This document shows positions 8,766 through 16,748 of a stretch of 64,000 nucleotides of DNA, in pieces (position 1 is the first letter of the stretch; each line of letters begins with the position of its first letter). The notes below the pieces were generated by a model, which saw only the letters and a list, made by a program, of their open reading frames with translations, searched no databases and was not told the origin of the DNA. The position numbers and the translations under genes are program-made. The DNA comes from Streptomyces sp. NBC_01264 (GTDB taxonomy: Bacteria > Actinomycetota > Actinomycetes > Streptomycetales > Streptomycetaceae): the NCBI RefSeq assembly GCF_026340675.1, contig NZ_JAPEOX010000001.1, positions 6,138,001-6,202,000 of the forward strand, read 5' to 3'.

Positions 8766-9305
8766 CTACTCGCCCGCGAGCACGGCCTCGGAGTCGAGGG
8801 TGACCGCGACGGCCTGGATCACCGAGGCGATCTTGAAGGCCTCCTGGACCGTCTCGCGGTCCATGCCGGCCTTGCGCAGGACCTGCTCGTGCGAGTCCAG
8901 GCACTGGCCGCAGCCGTTCACCGCGGAGACGGCGAGCGACCACAGCTCGAAGTCGACCTTCTCCACGCCGGGGTTGCCGATGACGTTCATCCGCAGGCCC
9001 GCGCGCAGGGTGCCGTACTCCGGGTCGGAGAGCAGGTGGCGGGTGCGGTAGAAGACGTTGTTCATCGCCATGACCGCGGCGGCGGCCTTCGCGGCGGTGT
9101 ACGCCTCCGGCGACAGGGCGGCCTTGGCCTCCGGCTCCAGCTCGCGCAGGACGCGCGGGGAACGGGCGGCGATGGCGCAGGACAGGACGGTGCCCCACAG
9201 CTGCTGCTGCGTCAGGGTGTCCTGATTGCCGATGACCGAGCCGAGGTTCAGCTTCAGGTCCTTGGCGAAGTCCGGCAGGGCGGACTTGAGGGAGTCGAGG
9301 GACAT
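8766..9305 (-). CDS. ahpD: Alkyl hydroperoxidase AhpD
   Basis: A 179-residue AhpD that reduces the AhpC disulfide through a CxxC pair and can act as a peroxidase. The active-site element [11 protein letters not shown] (about residues 129-139) is intact with both Cys and the following His. The second Met-rich helix ([12 protein letters not shown]) matches actinobacterial AhpD. It lies only 3 bp downstream of ahpC and is read with it, so the two proteins should be co-produced. Expression is expected to be under OxyR, whose gene is divergent from ahpC. Confidence 0.95.
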   Translation of the reverse strand: MSLDSLKSALPDFAKDLKLNLGSVIGNQDTLTQQQLWGTVLSCAIAARSPRVLRELEPEAKAALSPEAYTAAKAAAAVMAMNNVFYRTRHLLSDPEYGTLRAGLRMNVIGNPGVEKVDFELWSLAVSAVNGCGQCLDSHEQVLRKAGMDRETVQEAFKIASVIQAVAVTLDSEAVLAGE

Positions 9306-9308
9306 CGC

Positions 9309-9863
9309 TCACTCACCGGCCAGCAGCGCACCGGCGTCGATGGTGCTGTCGCCCTTGTTCCAGTTGCAGGGGCACAGCTCGTCGGTCTGCAGGGCGTCGA
9401 GGACCCGCAGGACCTCCTTCGGGTTCCGGCCGACGGAACCGGCGGTCACCATGGAGAACTGGATCTCGTTGTTCGGGTCCACGATGAAGACGGCGCGCAT
9501 CGGCAGGCCGTCCGAACCGAGGATGCCGAGGTCGGCGCAGAGCTCGCGCTTGATGTCGGACATCATCGGGAAGGGCAGGTCACGCAGGTCGGCGTGGTCC
9601 TTGCGCCAGGCGTGGTGCACGTACTCGGAGTCGAGCGAGAAGCCGAGGATCTGGGCGTCACGGTCGGCGAACTCGTCGTTCAGCTTGCCGAAGGCGGCGA
9701 TCTCCGTCGGGCACACGAAGGTGAAGTCGAGCGGCCAGGAGAACATGATCTTCCACTTGCCCTCGTAGGTCTTGTGGTCGATCTGCGCGAACTCGGCTCC
9801 GGCCTCCAGCGAGACGCAAGCGGTCAGGTCGTAGGTGGGGAACTGGTCGCCGACAGTGAGCAC
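9309..9863 (-). CDS. ahpC: Alkyl hydroperoxide reductase AhpC (peroxiredoxin)
   Basis: A 184-residue 2-Cys peroxiredoxin that reduces hydrogen peroxide and organic peroxides. The peroxidatic Cys is in DFTFVCPTEIAAFG (about residue 49) and the resolving Cys in DELCPCNW near the C-terminus, which carries a doubled Cys. AhpD immediately downstream is its reductant in actinobacteria. The promoter must lie in the 135-bp region shared with oxyR. Confidence 0.96.
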   Translation of the reverse strand: MLTVGDQFPTYDLTACVSLEAGAEFAQIDHKTYEGKWKIMFSWPLDFTFVCPTEIAAFGKLNDEFADRDAQILGFSLDSEYVHHAWRKDHADLRDLPFPMMSDIKRELCADLGILGSDGLPMRAVFIVDPNNEIQFSMVTAGSVGRNPKEVLRVLDALQTDELCPCNWNKGDSTIDAGALLAGE

Positions 9864-9998
9864 GTGCTCTCCTTGCGCAGGGGAAAGTGGCCCTTTTGGG
9901 GGCTTTCCGAGGGGGTTGGACGTATCTCACATGCTGACACAGCCGCATTGATTGCAGAAATAGCTAGCCTGGTGCCAAGTGATCGGAGGTGCCTATCA
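9864..9998. promoter_or_regulatory. Divergent ahpC/oxyR promoter region
   Basis: The 135 bp between the two starts is more AT-rich than its surroundings and contains the segment ATTGATTGCAGAAATAGC (9949-9966), a plausible LysR-type T-N11-A site. OxyR proteins commonly bind such divergent regions. The exact operator could not be fixed by eye. Confidence 0.5.
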
Positions 9999-10955
9999 AT
10001 GGCGGTGGTTCACATGGGCCCCAGGGGGTCGAAACAGGCGACGCTCGCCCAGCTGAGGGCCTTCGCCGCGGTCGCCGAGCACCTGCACTTCCGGGACGCG
10101 GCCGCCGCGATCGGGATGAGTCAGCCGGCGCTCTCCGGGGCCGTGTCCGCGCTGGAGGAGGCGCTCGGGGTGCGGCTGCTGGAGCGGACCACCCGCAAGG
10201 TGCTGCTCACGCCCGCCGGGGAGCGGATCGCGGGCCGCACGCGGGCCGTGCTCGACGCGATGGGCGGGCTGCTGGAGGAGGCCGAGGCGGTACGGGCCCC
10301 CTTCACCGGGGTGCTGCGGCTCGGGGTGATCCCCACCGTGGCCCCGTACCTGCTGCCGACCGTGCTCGGGCTCTTCCACCGCCGCTACCCCCGGCTCGAC
10401 CTCCAGGTGCACGAGGAGCAGACGGCCTCGCTGCTGGAAGGACTGACCGGCGGGCGACTCGACCTGCTGCTGCTCGCCGTACCGCTCGGGGTGCCCGGGG
10501 TCACCGAACTGCCGCTCTTCGACGAAGACTTCGTCCTGCTCGCCCCGCGCGATCACCCGCTCGCCGGCCGCAGGGACATCCCGCGCGAGGAACTGCGCGG
10601 TCTGCGGCTGCTCCTGCTCGACGAAGGGCACTGCCTGCGCGACCAGGCCCTGGACATCTGCCACGACGCGGGACGCGTCACCGGAGCGGACGTCACCACG
10701 ACCGCCGCCGGGCTGTCCACCCTCGTCCAACTGGTCGCCGGCGGGCTCGGGGTGACGCTGCTGCCGCGCACCGCGCTGCGCCTGGAGACCGCCCGCAACG
10801 AGTACCTGGCCACCGGCTACTTCGCCGAACCGGCACCCTCGCGGCGGATCGCCCTGGCCATGCGGACGGGCACGGCCCGCGAGGAGGAGTTCCGCGCCGT
10901 CGCCGACGCACTGCGCGAAGCCGTACGCCCGCTCCCCGTCTGGCTGACGGACTAG
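9999..10955 (+). CDS. oxyR: Hydrogen peroxide-sensing regulator OxyR (LysR family)
   Basis: A 318-residue LysR-type regulator. The winged helix-turn-helix spans about residues 13-72 (TLAQLRAFAAVAEHLHFRDAA, then QPALSGAVSALEEALGVRLLER). The sensor domain contains the two Cys expected of OxyR in EGHCLRDQALDICHDAG (about residues 212 and 221), which can form the peroxide-sensing disulfide. ATG 9999 follows GGAGGT (9985-9990). Placement divergent from ahpC-ahpD supports control of that peroxide-defence operon. A 15-bp hairpin overlaps the stop codon. Confidence 0.93.
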   Translation: MAVVHMGPRGSKQATLAQLRAFAAVAEHLHFRDAAAAIGMSQPALSGAVSALEEALGVRLLERTTRKVLLTPAGERIAGRTRAVLDAMGGLLEEAEAVRAPFTGVLRLGVIPTVAPYLLPTVLGLFHRRYPRLDLQVHEEQTASLLEGLTGGRLDLLLLAVPLGVPGVTELPLFDEDFVLLAPRDHPLAGRRDIPREELRGLRLLLLDEGHCLRDQALDICHDAGRVTGADVTTTAAGLSTLVQLVAGGLGVTLLPRTALRLETARNEYLATGYFAEPAPSRRIALAMRTGTAREEEFRAVADALREAVRPLPVWLTD

Positions 10956-10969
10956 GAGCGGGCGTACGG
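10921..10969 (+). terminator. Hairpin spanning the oxyR stop codon
   Basis: Perfect 15-bp inverted repeat CCGTACGCCCGCTCC (10921-10935) / GGAGCGGGCGTACGG (10955-10969). The left arm is inside the coding region and the right arm begins at the last base of the stop codon, so translation would reach into it. Acts between two convergent genes. Confidence 0.6.
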
Positions 10970-10988
10970 GGCTGCGCGCGGCCGGGGG

Positions 10989-13376
10989 CTACTCCGTGCG
11001 CAGCCCGTCCGGGCGCATCAGGCGCAGCAGCGCCGGCAGGCTGAGCAGGGTGACCAGGACGGCCACGCCCCCGCCGATGCCGACCATCCCCAGGACCGCG
11101 GTCCACCTGATCGTGATCGTGGAGCCCGTCATCTGTAGCAGCACCACGCCGAGCGCGAGCCCGACCACCGTGGCCAGGGCCAGGCCCAGGCCGATCGGGA
11201 GGGCGGTCTGCCAGAGCACGGAGAGGCTGAGCGTGGAGCGCTTGGTGCCGAAGGCGACCAGCGCCGACAGCAGCTTCTTGCGCTCGCGCAGCTGCTCCAG
11301 CTGGGAGACCAGCAGGCTGGCGCCGATCAGCATCAGCACGAGGGCGGAGCCCACGAACAGGCCGGTCCGGATGGAGGAGTAGCGGTCGTTGACCTCGGTG
11401 GCCTGGACCGTCATGGAGACGGACATCGGGTCGGCCTTGAAGGCGGCGTTGCGGGCCAGCTCCATCGCGTCGGGCACCTTCGGGTCCAGCTTCACGTACA
11501 CCTGGGAGGACTGGTAGCCGCGCATGCCCTTCGGGGCGGCGGCCGGGGTGACCAGCAGCCCGGTCAGCATCTCGCCCATGGGGCCCTTGCGGGGCCGCAC
11601 GGTGCGGGCGTCGGCGGGCACGGTCCAGGCGACCGGCTTCGTGACGGTGTCCTCGCTGTCCTTGAAGATGTTCCCGGCGAACAGCTTCTCGCCCGGCTTG
11701 GCGGTGTCGCCGGTCATGCCCTCGGGCTTGGAGGCGCCGCCGATGACGAAGGCGTCGCCGTCCTTGCAGGAGGGCAGCTCCGCCAGCTCCCTGAGGGTGG
11801 CGCAGGTGCCGGTGGTCACCGAGATCGCCATGTCCGAGTAGCTCATGTCAGAGCTGCGCCCGGCGTTGGTCGAGGACTGCGCGACGGCCTGGGTGACGCC
11901 CTTGGTCCCGGTCAGGGCCTGGGCGACGGCCTCGCCGCCGGCGCGGGTGCGCTGCATGACGGAGAGCGAGGCACGGCTGGGGTCGTGGCCGGTCTCGCGG
12001 GTGTACGAGTCCTCGGTGGATGCGAAGAGCATCTGCAGGGCGATGGCTCCGGCGACCGCGACGGCGATGCCGTTGACCAGCCGGGCGGAGCTGCCGCTGG
12101 TGAGCTGGAGCCGGCGGGCGGCCAGCTGCCAGGAGACCGGGCCCGCGCCGCCGATCCGGCCGACGACCCGTTCCAGCACCCAGGGGAGCAGGACGGTGAT
12201 GCCGACGAGGAGCAGGACCACGCCGCCCGAGACCTGCCACTGGTTGAACTGCCCGCTGTCGTTGCCCTTGCCGATCAGCGGGGCCAGCAGGCCGAGTCCG
12301 GCCAGCGGGAGCAGCAGCCGCCACCAGATCCGGCGCTTGGCCGGGGTCGTCGTACGGACCACGCCGAGCGGCTCGATGACGACGCCGCGCAGGGCGAACA
12401 GGGTCACGGCGACGGCGGCGGCGGGCACTGCGATCGCGATGAGCACGGCCAGCCAGGGCGCCGGGTTGAGGTCGGAGGCGAAGACGCTGCGCTGGTAGAG
12501 GTCCATGGCCGGGCCCAGCTGGCGGGCGACCAGGAAGAAGCCGGTGCCCAGCGCCAGGCCGATCAGCGATCCGGCGGCGGCCTCGCCGGCGGCGATCCGG
12601 CGGACCATCCGGCCGTCGGCGCCGACCAGGCGCAGGGCGGCGAGCCGGCGGTCGCGGCGGTCGCCGCCGAAGCGGACGGCGGCGCCGATGAAAACCGCGA
12701 CCGGCATCAGCAGGGCCACGAAGGTGAGCACCACGAGGAGGGTGAGGACGGGGTCGAGGGGCTCCTTCTCCTGGGTGTTCTCGAAGGCGGTGACCCGCTG
12801 GACGTAGTTGGGCGCCTCCTTCTGGATCTCGGCGAGCCGGTCGCTGCCCGCGTAGAAGTAGAGGTCGCCGGGGCCCACCAGGCCCGCGTCGCCGATGGTC
12901 CCGACGATCTTCCCGTCGAGGCGGTCGCGGAGCAGCTTGCCCTCGCCGGTCTTCATCAGCCGGTCGAGGGCGGGGGAGACGACCAGTTCGCCGGCGCCGG
13001 GGTACTTCTTCACGCCCGGGGGCAGCGGGGCGTCCGGGCCCTCGGGCTGGACGAGCCGGCCGTCGACCCCGTAGGCGCGGTAGGTCTGGTTCACGTCGGT
13101 GATCAGCAGCGTGTCGCGCCCGGGCTGCTCGGCGCTGGGCGAGGTGAAGGTCTGGCGGGCGACGGCGCGGGCGTCGCGGGCGGCCAGGGCGCTGGGGACC
13201 GCGCTGGTGACGAGCAGCAGGGCGACGCCGAGGCCGACGCCCAGGCCGGTGAGGAGGGTGCGGGTCCAGCCCTGGCGGCCGCCGCCGAAGGCGAAGCGGA
13301 CGCCGAGGCGGAGGTCGCGGAGCCAGACGGCGAGTGCGCTCTGGCTGCCGGGTCCGCTGTGGGTGCCGTGACTCAT
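10989..13376 (-). CDS. ABC transporter permease, FtsX/MacB type
   Basis: A 795-residue permease with the duplicated FtsX (DUF214) layout. A first helix (LLTGLGVGLGVALLLVT, about residues 41-57) is followed by a large outer domain, three helices, a middle helix set, a second outer domain and three C-terminal helices ending near TLLSLPALLRLMRPDGLR. Start ATG 13376 is chosen because it overlaps the ATPase stop by 4 bp (ATGA) and the long upstream frame lacks homology. With the ATPase and PadR regulator it forms one operon. Such exporters often handle peptides, lipids or toxic compounds; the substrate here is unknown. Confidence 0.88.
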   Translation of the reverse strand: MSHGTHSGPGSQSALAVWLRDLRLGVRFAFGGGRQGWTRTLLTGLGVGLGVALLLVTSAVPSALAARDARAVARQTFTSPSAEQPGRDTLLITDVNQTYRAYGVDGRLVQPEGPDAPLPPGVKKYPGAGELVVSPALDRLMKTGEGKLLRDRLDGKIVGTIGDAGLVGPGDLYFYAGSDRLAEIQKEAPNYVQRVTAFENTQEKEPLDPVLTLLVVLTFVALLMPVAVFIGAAVRFGGDRRDRRLAALRLVGADGRMVRRIAAGEAAAGSLIGLALGTGFFLVARQLGPAMDLYQRSVFASDLNPAPWLAVLIAIAVPAAAVAVTLFALRGVVIEPLGVVRTTTPAKRRIWWRLLLPLAGLGLLAPLIGKGNDSGQFNQWQVSGGVVLLLVGITVLLPWVLERVVGRIGGAGPVSWQLAARRLQLTSGSSARLVNGIAVAVAGAIALQMLFASTEDSYTRETGHDPSRASLSVMQRTRAGGEAVAQALTGTKGVTQAVAQSSTNAGRSSDMSYSDMAISVTTGTCATLRELAELPSCKDGDAFVIGGASKPEGMTGDTAKPGEKLFAGNIFKDSEDTVTKPVAWTVPADARTVRPRKGPMGEMLTGLLVTPAAAPKGMRGYQSSQVYVKLDPKVPDAMELARNAAFKADPMSVSMTVQATEVNDRYSSIRTGLFVGSALVLMLIGASLLVSQLEQLRERKKLLSALVAFGTKRSTLSLSVLWQTALPIGLGLALATVVGLALGVVLLQMTGSTITIRWTAVLGMVGIGGGVAVLVTLLSLPALLRLMRPDGLRTE

Positions 13377-14059
13377 ACCGCGCGCTCCATGTCGCGGGAC
13401 TTGCCGTCGCGCACGACGATCTCGCGGTCGGAGTACGCGGCCACGCGGGTCTCGTGCGTGACGAGGACGACCGCAGCGTTCGTGGACCGGGCGGCCTCGG
13501 TGAGCAGCTGCATGACGAGCTCGCCGTTGAGGGAGTCGAGGGCGCCGGTGGGCTCGTCGGCGAAGATCAGCCGGGGGTTGGTGACGAGGGAGCGGGCGAC
13601 GGCGACGCGCTGGCCCTGGCCGCCGGAGACCTCGCCGGGGCGCTTGCCGCCGAGGTCGTCGACCTGGAGCCGTTCCATCCACTCCAGCGCGGTCCGCTCG
13701 GCCTGCTTGCGCTTCACGCCGGTGAGGCGGAGCGGCAGGGCGACGTTCTCGACGCAGGTGAGCTCGGGGACGAGCTGGCCGAACTGGAAGACGAAGCCGA
13801 ACTCGCCGCGGCGCAGGGCGCTGCGCTCGGCGTCGTTCATGGCGGAGAGCTCGCGTCCGGCGTAGGTGATGGTTCCCGAGTCGGGGGTGACGATCCCGGC
13901 GAGGCAGTGCAGCAGGGTCGACTTGCCGGACCCGGAGGGGCCCATGATCGCGACGACCTCACCGGCGTGGATGGAGAACTCGGCGCCGTCGAGGGCGTGG
14001 GTGGTGCCGTAGGTCTTGCGGAGGTCGGTGGCGCTGAGCAGAGTGCCGGCCGGGGTCAT
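13373..14059 (-). CDS. ABC transporter ATP-binding protein
   Basis: A 228-residue ATPase of the MacB/LolD group. Walker A is GPSGSGKST (about residues 39-47), the signature is VSGGQGQRVAVARS, Walker B is LIFADEPTGALD and the H-loop is VLVTHE. It energises the FtsX-type permease encoded directly downstream, with a 4-bp ATGA overlap at each end: its start overlaps the PadR stop and its stop overlaps the permease start. This tight coupling supports one transcript repressed by the PadR protein. Confidence 0.93.
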   Translation of the reverse strand: MTPAGTLLSATDLRKTYGTTHALDGAEFSIHAGEVVAIMGPSGSGKSTLLHCLAGIVTPDSGTITYAGRELSAMNDAERSALRRGEFGFVFQFGQLVPELTCVENVALPLRLTGVKRKQAERTALEWMERLQVDDLGGKRPGEVSGGQGQRVAVARSLVTNPRLIFADEPTGALDSLNGELVMQLLTEAARSTNAAVVLVTHETRVAAYSDREIVVRDGKSRDMERAV

Positions 14060-14580
14060 CGCTGTATCTCCTGGGCGAGCTGGTCGAGACGGGCGGCGGT
14101 CAGTTCGAGCCACCGCAGGTCCGCCTCGAGGTGGAACAGGGCGTGGTCGCAGACCAGCTGGTCGGCGAGGTCCCCCTTGCGCTTGCGGTGGGTGAGGATG
14201 CGCATCAGGCGCAGGTGCTCGGCGCGCTGGGTGTCCAGCAGCTCCTGGGCGCTGCGGCCGGTGAGGAGGGCGAGCACGACCTTCGTGTAGAGGGTCGACT
14301 GGAGGTACGGCTCGGGCTTCTCGGGGTGGGCGAGCCAGCCTTCGACGTCGGTGATCCCGGCGTCGGTGATCGCGTACCGCTTGCGCTCGGGGCCGCCGCC
14401 GCTCTCCACGCCGTCGACCTCGACCAGACCGTTCTTCAGCAGCCGGGACATGGTCGAGTAGACCTGCCCGTAGGCGAGCGGTTTGTCGTGGCCGAATCTC
14501 TCGTCGAAGCTCCGCTTGAGGTCGTAACCGTGCCGCGGGCCGGCTTCGAGGAGGCCGAGGAGTGCGTGACTGATGGACAT
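14056..14580 (-). CDS. PadR family transcriptional regulator
   Basis: A 174-residue PadR-type repressor. The winged helix domain is about residues 1-85 (SISHALLGLLEAGPRHGYDLKR; the QVYSTMSRLLKNGLVE recognition part), followed by a Vir-like helical dimerisation domain ending in LAQEIQR. Start ATG 14580 is used; the frame extends upstream without homology. The gene opens an operon with an ABC exporter. TATAC half-sites directly upstream probably form its own operator, so it is likely an autorepressor whose ligand is exported by the transporter. Confidence 0.9.
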   Translation of the reverse strand: MSISHALLGLLEAGPRHGYDLKRSFDERFGHDKPLAYGQVYSTMSRLLKNGLVEVDGVESGGGPERKRYAITDAGITDVEGWLAHPEKPEPYLQSTLYTKVVLALLTGRSAQELLDTQRAEHLRLMRILTHRKRKGDLADQLVCDHALFHLEADLRWLELTAARLDQLAQEIQR

Positions 14581-14589
14581 GCCGAGGAC

Positions 14590-14619
14590 TATACACATGG
14601 TGTATACCCTCGATGTATA
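14590..14619. promoter_or_regulatory. PadR-type operator, two overlapping dyads
   Basis: TATACAC (14590-14596) and GTGTATA (14600-14606) form a perfect 7-bp dyad with a 3-bp centre. A second dyad TATAC (14603-14607) / GTATA (14615-14619) overlaps it. Both sit 10-40 bp upstream of the PadR start. AT-rich ATAC/GTAT dyads are typical PadR sites. Confidence 0.7.
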
Positions 14620-14727
14620 GAAGCTGCCGAGGGCAACCATCGCCCGGAATGTCTGCCCTTCGGAGGAACCCGACCGCGCGGGGGACGGCCCCGGGCCCGG
14701 CCCGTGATGTTGCTGGCATCTTGAAGG

Positions 14728-15080
14728 TTCAGGCGAGCACCCACCGGCAACTTCGTCCAGGTCGTGCGCTCCTACGCGTCCGGGCACCTGCCCGTCTCCG
14801 AGGTCAAGGGGCCGGACTTCCCGGTCCTCGGAGACCACTTCTCGCCCGTACTGGCCCTGTTGGCGCTCCTGTACTGGCTGCGGTCCTCGGTGAAGGTGCT
14901 GCTCGTGGCGCAGACCGTGCTGGTCGCCGGGAGCGTGCTGCCCCGCTGGCCTTCTGGGCCCGCCGGACGGTGGGCTCCGCGGCCGCCGCGGTCACCGGCA
15001 CCTGCTACGGCCTCGCGTGGGGCATCGCGAGCGGGGTCTCCTCCGACTTCCACGAGTGGGCCTTCGCCCTGCGGTGGTCG
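14728..15080 (+). pseudogene. DUF2079 membrane protein remnant
   Basis: Two reading frames together spell part of a DUF2079 integral membrane protein. Frame one (from about 14746) gives NFVQVVRSYASGHLPVSEVK and then PVLGDHFSPVLALLALLY. At about 14940-14955 the reading shifts to the frame giving PLAFWARRTVGSAAAAVTG and FHEWAFAL. Intact family members are several hundred residues long and have these blocks in one frame. The N-terminus and the last two thirds are missing. No ribosome site or start codon is left. I regard it as a decayed gene. Confidence 0.65.
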
Positions 15081-15266
15081 GGGTGTGCGAACACGTTGCG
15101 GCTGCCGCCGCTCCGGCCGGCGGCGGGCCCGCTTCCGCCGCTGTGTCCGACGCCGGTTCGCCGCTGCCTCGGGGGCCGGTCCGGGCTTCCCGTCGGTCCA
15201 CTTCATCCGAGCCCCGCATTCGGTGAGGGACCCCCCGGGTGACGCGCAGGGCGTACCGGGGCGGCT
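15081..15266. other. Gene-free spacer after the DUF2079 remnant
   Basis: GC-rich sequence with no recognisable homology; possibly further decayed coding DNA. It separates the remnant from the Band 7 operon end on the other strand. Confidence 0.35.
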
Positions 15267-15554
15267 TCAGGAATCCGGAGAGGCGCGGGGGCGGCCCCGG
15301 GGCGGGATGGGGCGCGCCCCGCCGGGGAGCCGGCCGGCTTCGGACAGGACGCGGCGGAGCAGGAACTCGATCTGCGCGTTGGCGCTGCGCAGTTCCTCTC
15401 CCGCCCACCGCGCGAGCGCGTCGTGCACCTGCGGGTCGAGCCGCAGCAGCACCTGCTTGCGGGCCTGCCGCGCGGGCTTGGCGGCCGCCGCCGGACCCTC
15501 GGCCGTACCGGGGGGATCCGTGCCGGGGGAGTCCGCGCCTTCGTCGGGGGTCAC
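15267..15554 (-). CDS. Ribbon-helix-helix (Arc/ParD-like) protein
   Basis: A 95-residue protein with a Pro/Ala-rich N-terminus and a ribbon-helix-helix fold at about residues 38-78 (KQVLLRLDPQVHDALARWA, then a second helix NAQIEFLLRRVL). Such proteins bind short DNA palindromes as dimers. The GTG at 15554 overlaps the Band 7 stop (GTGA), so the pair is translationally coupled. The 16-bp palindrome upstream of the operon is a good candidate for its site, which would make it an autoregulator. No toxin gene sits next to it, so a toxin-antitoxin role is unsupported. Confidence 0.75.
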   Translation of the reverse strand: MTPDEGADSPGTDPPGTAEGPAAAAKPARQARKQVLLRLDPQVHDALARWAGEELRSANAQIEFLLRRVLSEAGRLPGGARPIPPRGRPRASPDS

Positions 15555-16462
15555 TGGTAGAGGGTGCCCGTGTTGACCACCGGCTGGGCCGCGCGATCGC
15601 CGCACAGGACCACCATCAGGTTGGACACCATCGCCGCCTTCCGTTCCGGGTCGAGGTCCACGATCTCCTGCTCCGCGAGTCGGGTCAGGGCGAGTTCGAC
15701 CATACCGACCGCGCCCTCGACGATCTGCTTGCGCGCCGCGACGATCGCCCCGGCCTGCTGGCGCTGGAGCATCGCGGAGGCGATCTCCGGGGCGTACGCG
15801 AGGTGGGTGAAGCGGGACTCGATGATGTGGACGCCGGCCGCCTCGACGCGGGCGGACAGTTCGACGGCGAGCTTCTCGGTGATCTCCTCGGCGTTGCCGC
15901 GCAGCGACAGGCCGCCGTCCTCGTGGGCGTCGTAGGGGTACTCGATGGCGATGTGCCGGACGGCCGCCTCGGTCTGGGTCTCGACGAACTCGGTGAAGTC
16001 GTCGACCTCGAACACGGCGCGCGCGGTGTCCTCGACCCGCCACACCACCACGGCCGCCAGCTCGATCGGGTTGCCGTAGGCGTCGTTGACCTTCATGACG
16101 GGCGTCTCGTGGTTGCGCACGCGGGTGGACAGCCGCCGGCGGGAGGTCAGGGGGTTGACCCAGCGCAGTCCGTCGGTACGGATCGTGCCGCGGTAGCGGC
16201 CGAACAGCTGGACCACGCGGGCCTCGCCCGGCGCGACCGTGTTCAGCCCGCCCATGGCGATGAAGGCGGCGAGCGTCAGGACGACGCCCGCCGCGATCAG
16301 GCTCGCCTTGGCCGCGTCGGTGCCGGACACCGCGCCGAGCGCGATCAGGCCCGCCCCGGCGGCCACGCCCGCCAGGCCGAGCAGCAGCGCCAGTGCGCCG
16401 CCCACGCTCCGCGCGGGGAACTCCCGTACGCCGCTCGCGGTACCACCCGTGGTGTGCGTCAT
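15551..16462 (-). CDS. SPFH/Band 7 family membrane protein
   Basis: A 303-residue member of the SPFH (stomatin/prohibitin/flotillin/HflK) superfamily. Two N-terminal membrane helices ([40 protein letters not shown]) precede the Band 7 domain (about residues 72-240: [34 protein letters not shown] core, [16 protein letters not shown]). A C-terminal helix ends in VVNTGTLYQ. These proteins scaffold membrane domains. It is followed by the coupled ribbon-helix-helix gene and preceded by a perfect palindrome. Confidence 0.9.
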   Translation of the reverse strand: MTHTTGGTASGVREFPARSVGGALALLLGLAGVAAGAGLIALGAVSGTDAAKASLIAAGVVLTLAAFIAMGGLNTVAPGEARVVQLFGRYRGTIRTDGLRWVNPLTSRRRLSTRVRNHETPVMKVNDAYGNPIELAAVVVWRVEDTARAVFEVDDFTEFVETQTEAAVRHIAIEYPYDAHEDGGLSLRGNAEEITEKLAVELSARVEAAGVHIIESRFTHLAYAPEIASAMLQRQQAGAIVAARKQIVEGAVGMVELALTRLAEQEIVDLDPERKAAMVSNLMVVLCGDRAAQPVVNTGTLYQ

Positions 16463-16506
16463 GATCTGCCCCGTTTCTCCAGTGGCGGCCGGTCGAGCCG
16501 CTTAGC

Positions 16507-16522
16507 AAAGTGATATCACTTT
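16507..16522. promoter_or_regulatory. 16-bp perfect palindrome, likely operator of the Band 7 operon
   Basis: AAAGTGATATCACTTT (16507-16522) is fully self-complementary and strikingly AT-rich for this genome. It lies 45-60 bp upstream of the Band 7 start, where promoter elements are expected. The ribbon-helix-helix product of the same operon is the obvious candidate binder. Confidence 0.65.
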
Positions 16523-16748
16523 TTCGGCTCGGGCGGGAGTCGGGCGAGGATTGGATGGGGGTCGGGCGGGAGTGCGACCCGGCGCCCGGCAACCTTCCGG
16601 GCCCCGTTCGCGTCGGTTCCAGTGGGGTGGGTGCTCATTGTCACGTCCGATTTGCCCGCTATGCGCACCCGTTGGCCGGTTTTTGTCACAGGCTCCGGTG
16701 TTAGCTTTCTGAGCTGACGTCGGGGGGTAATCGAGCGGAGCGGGAGCG

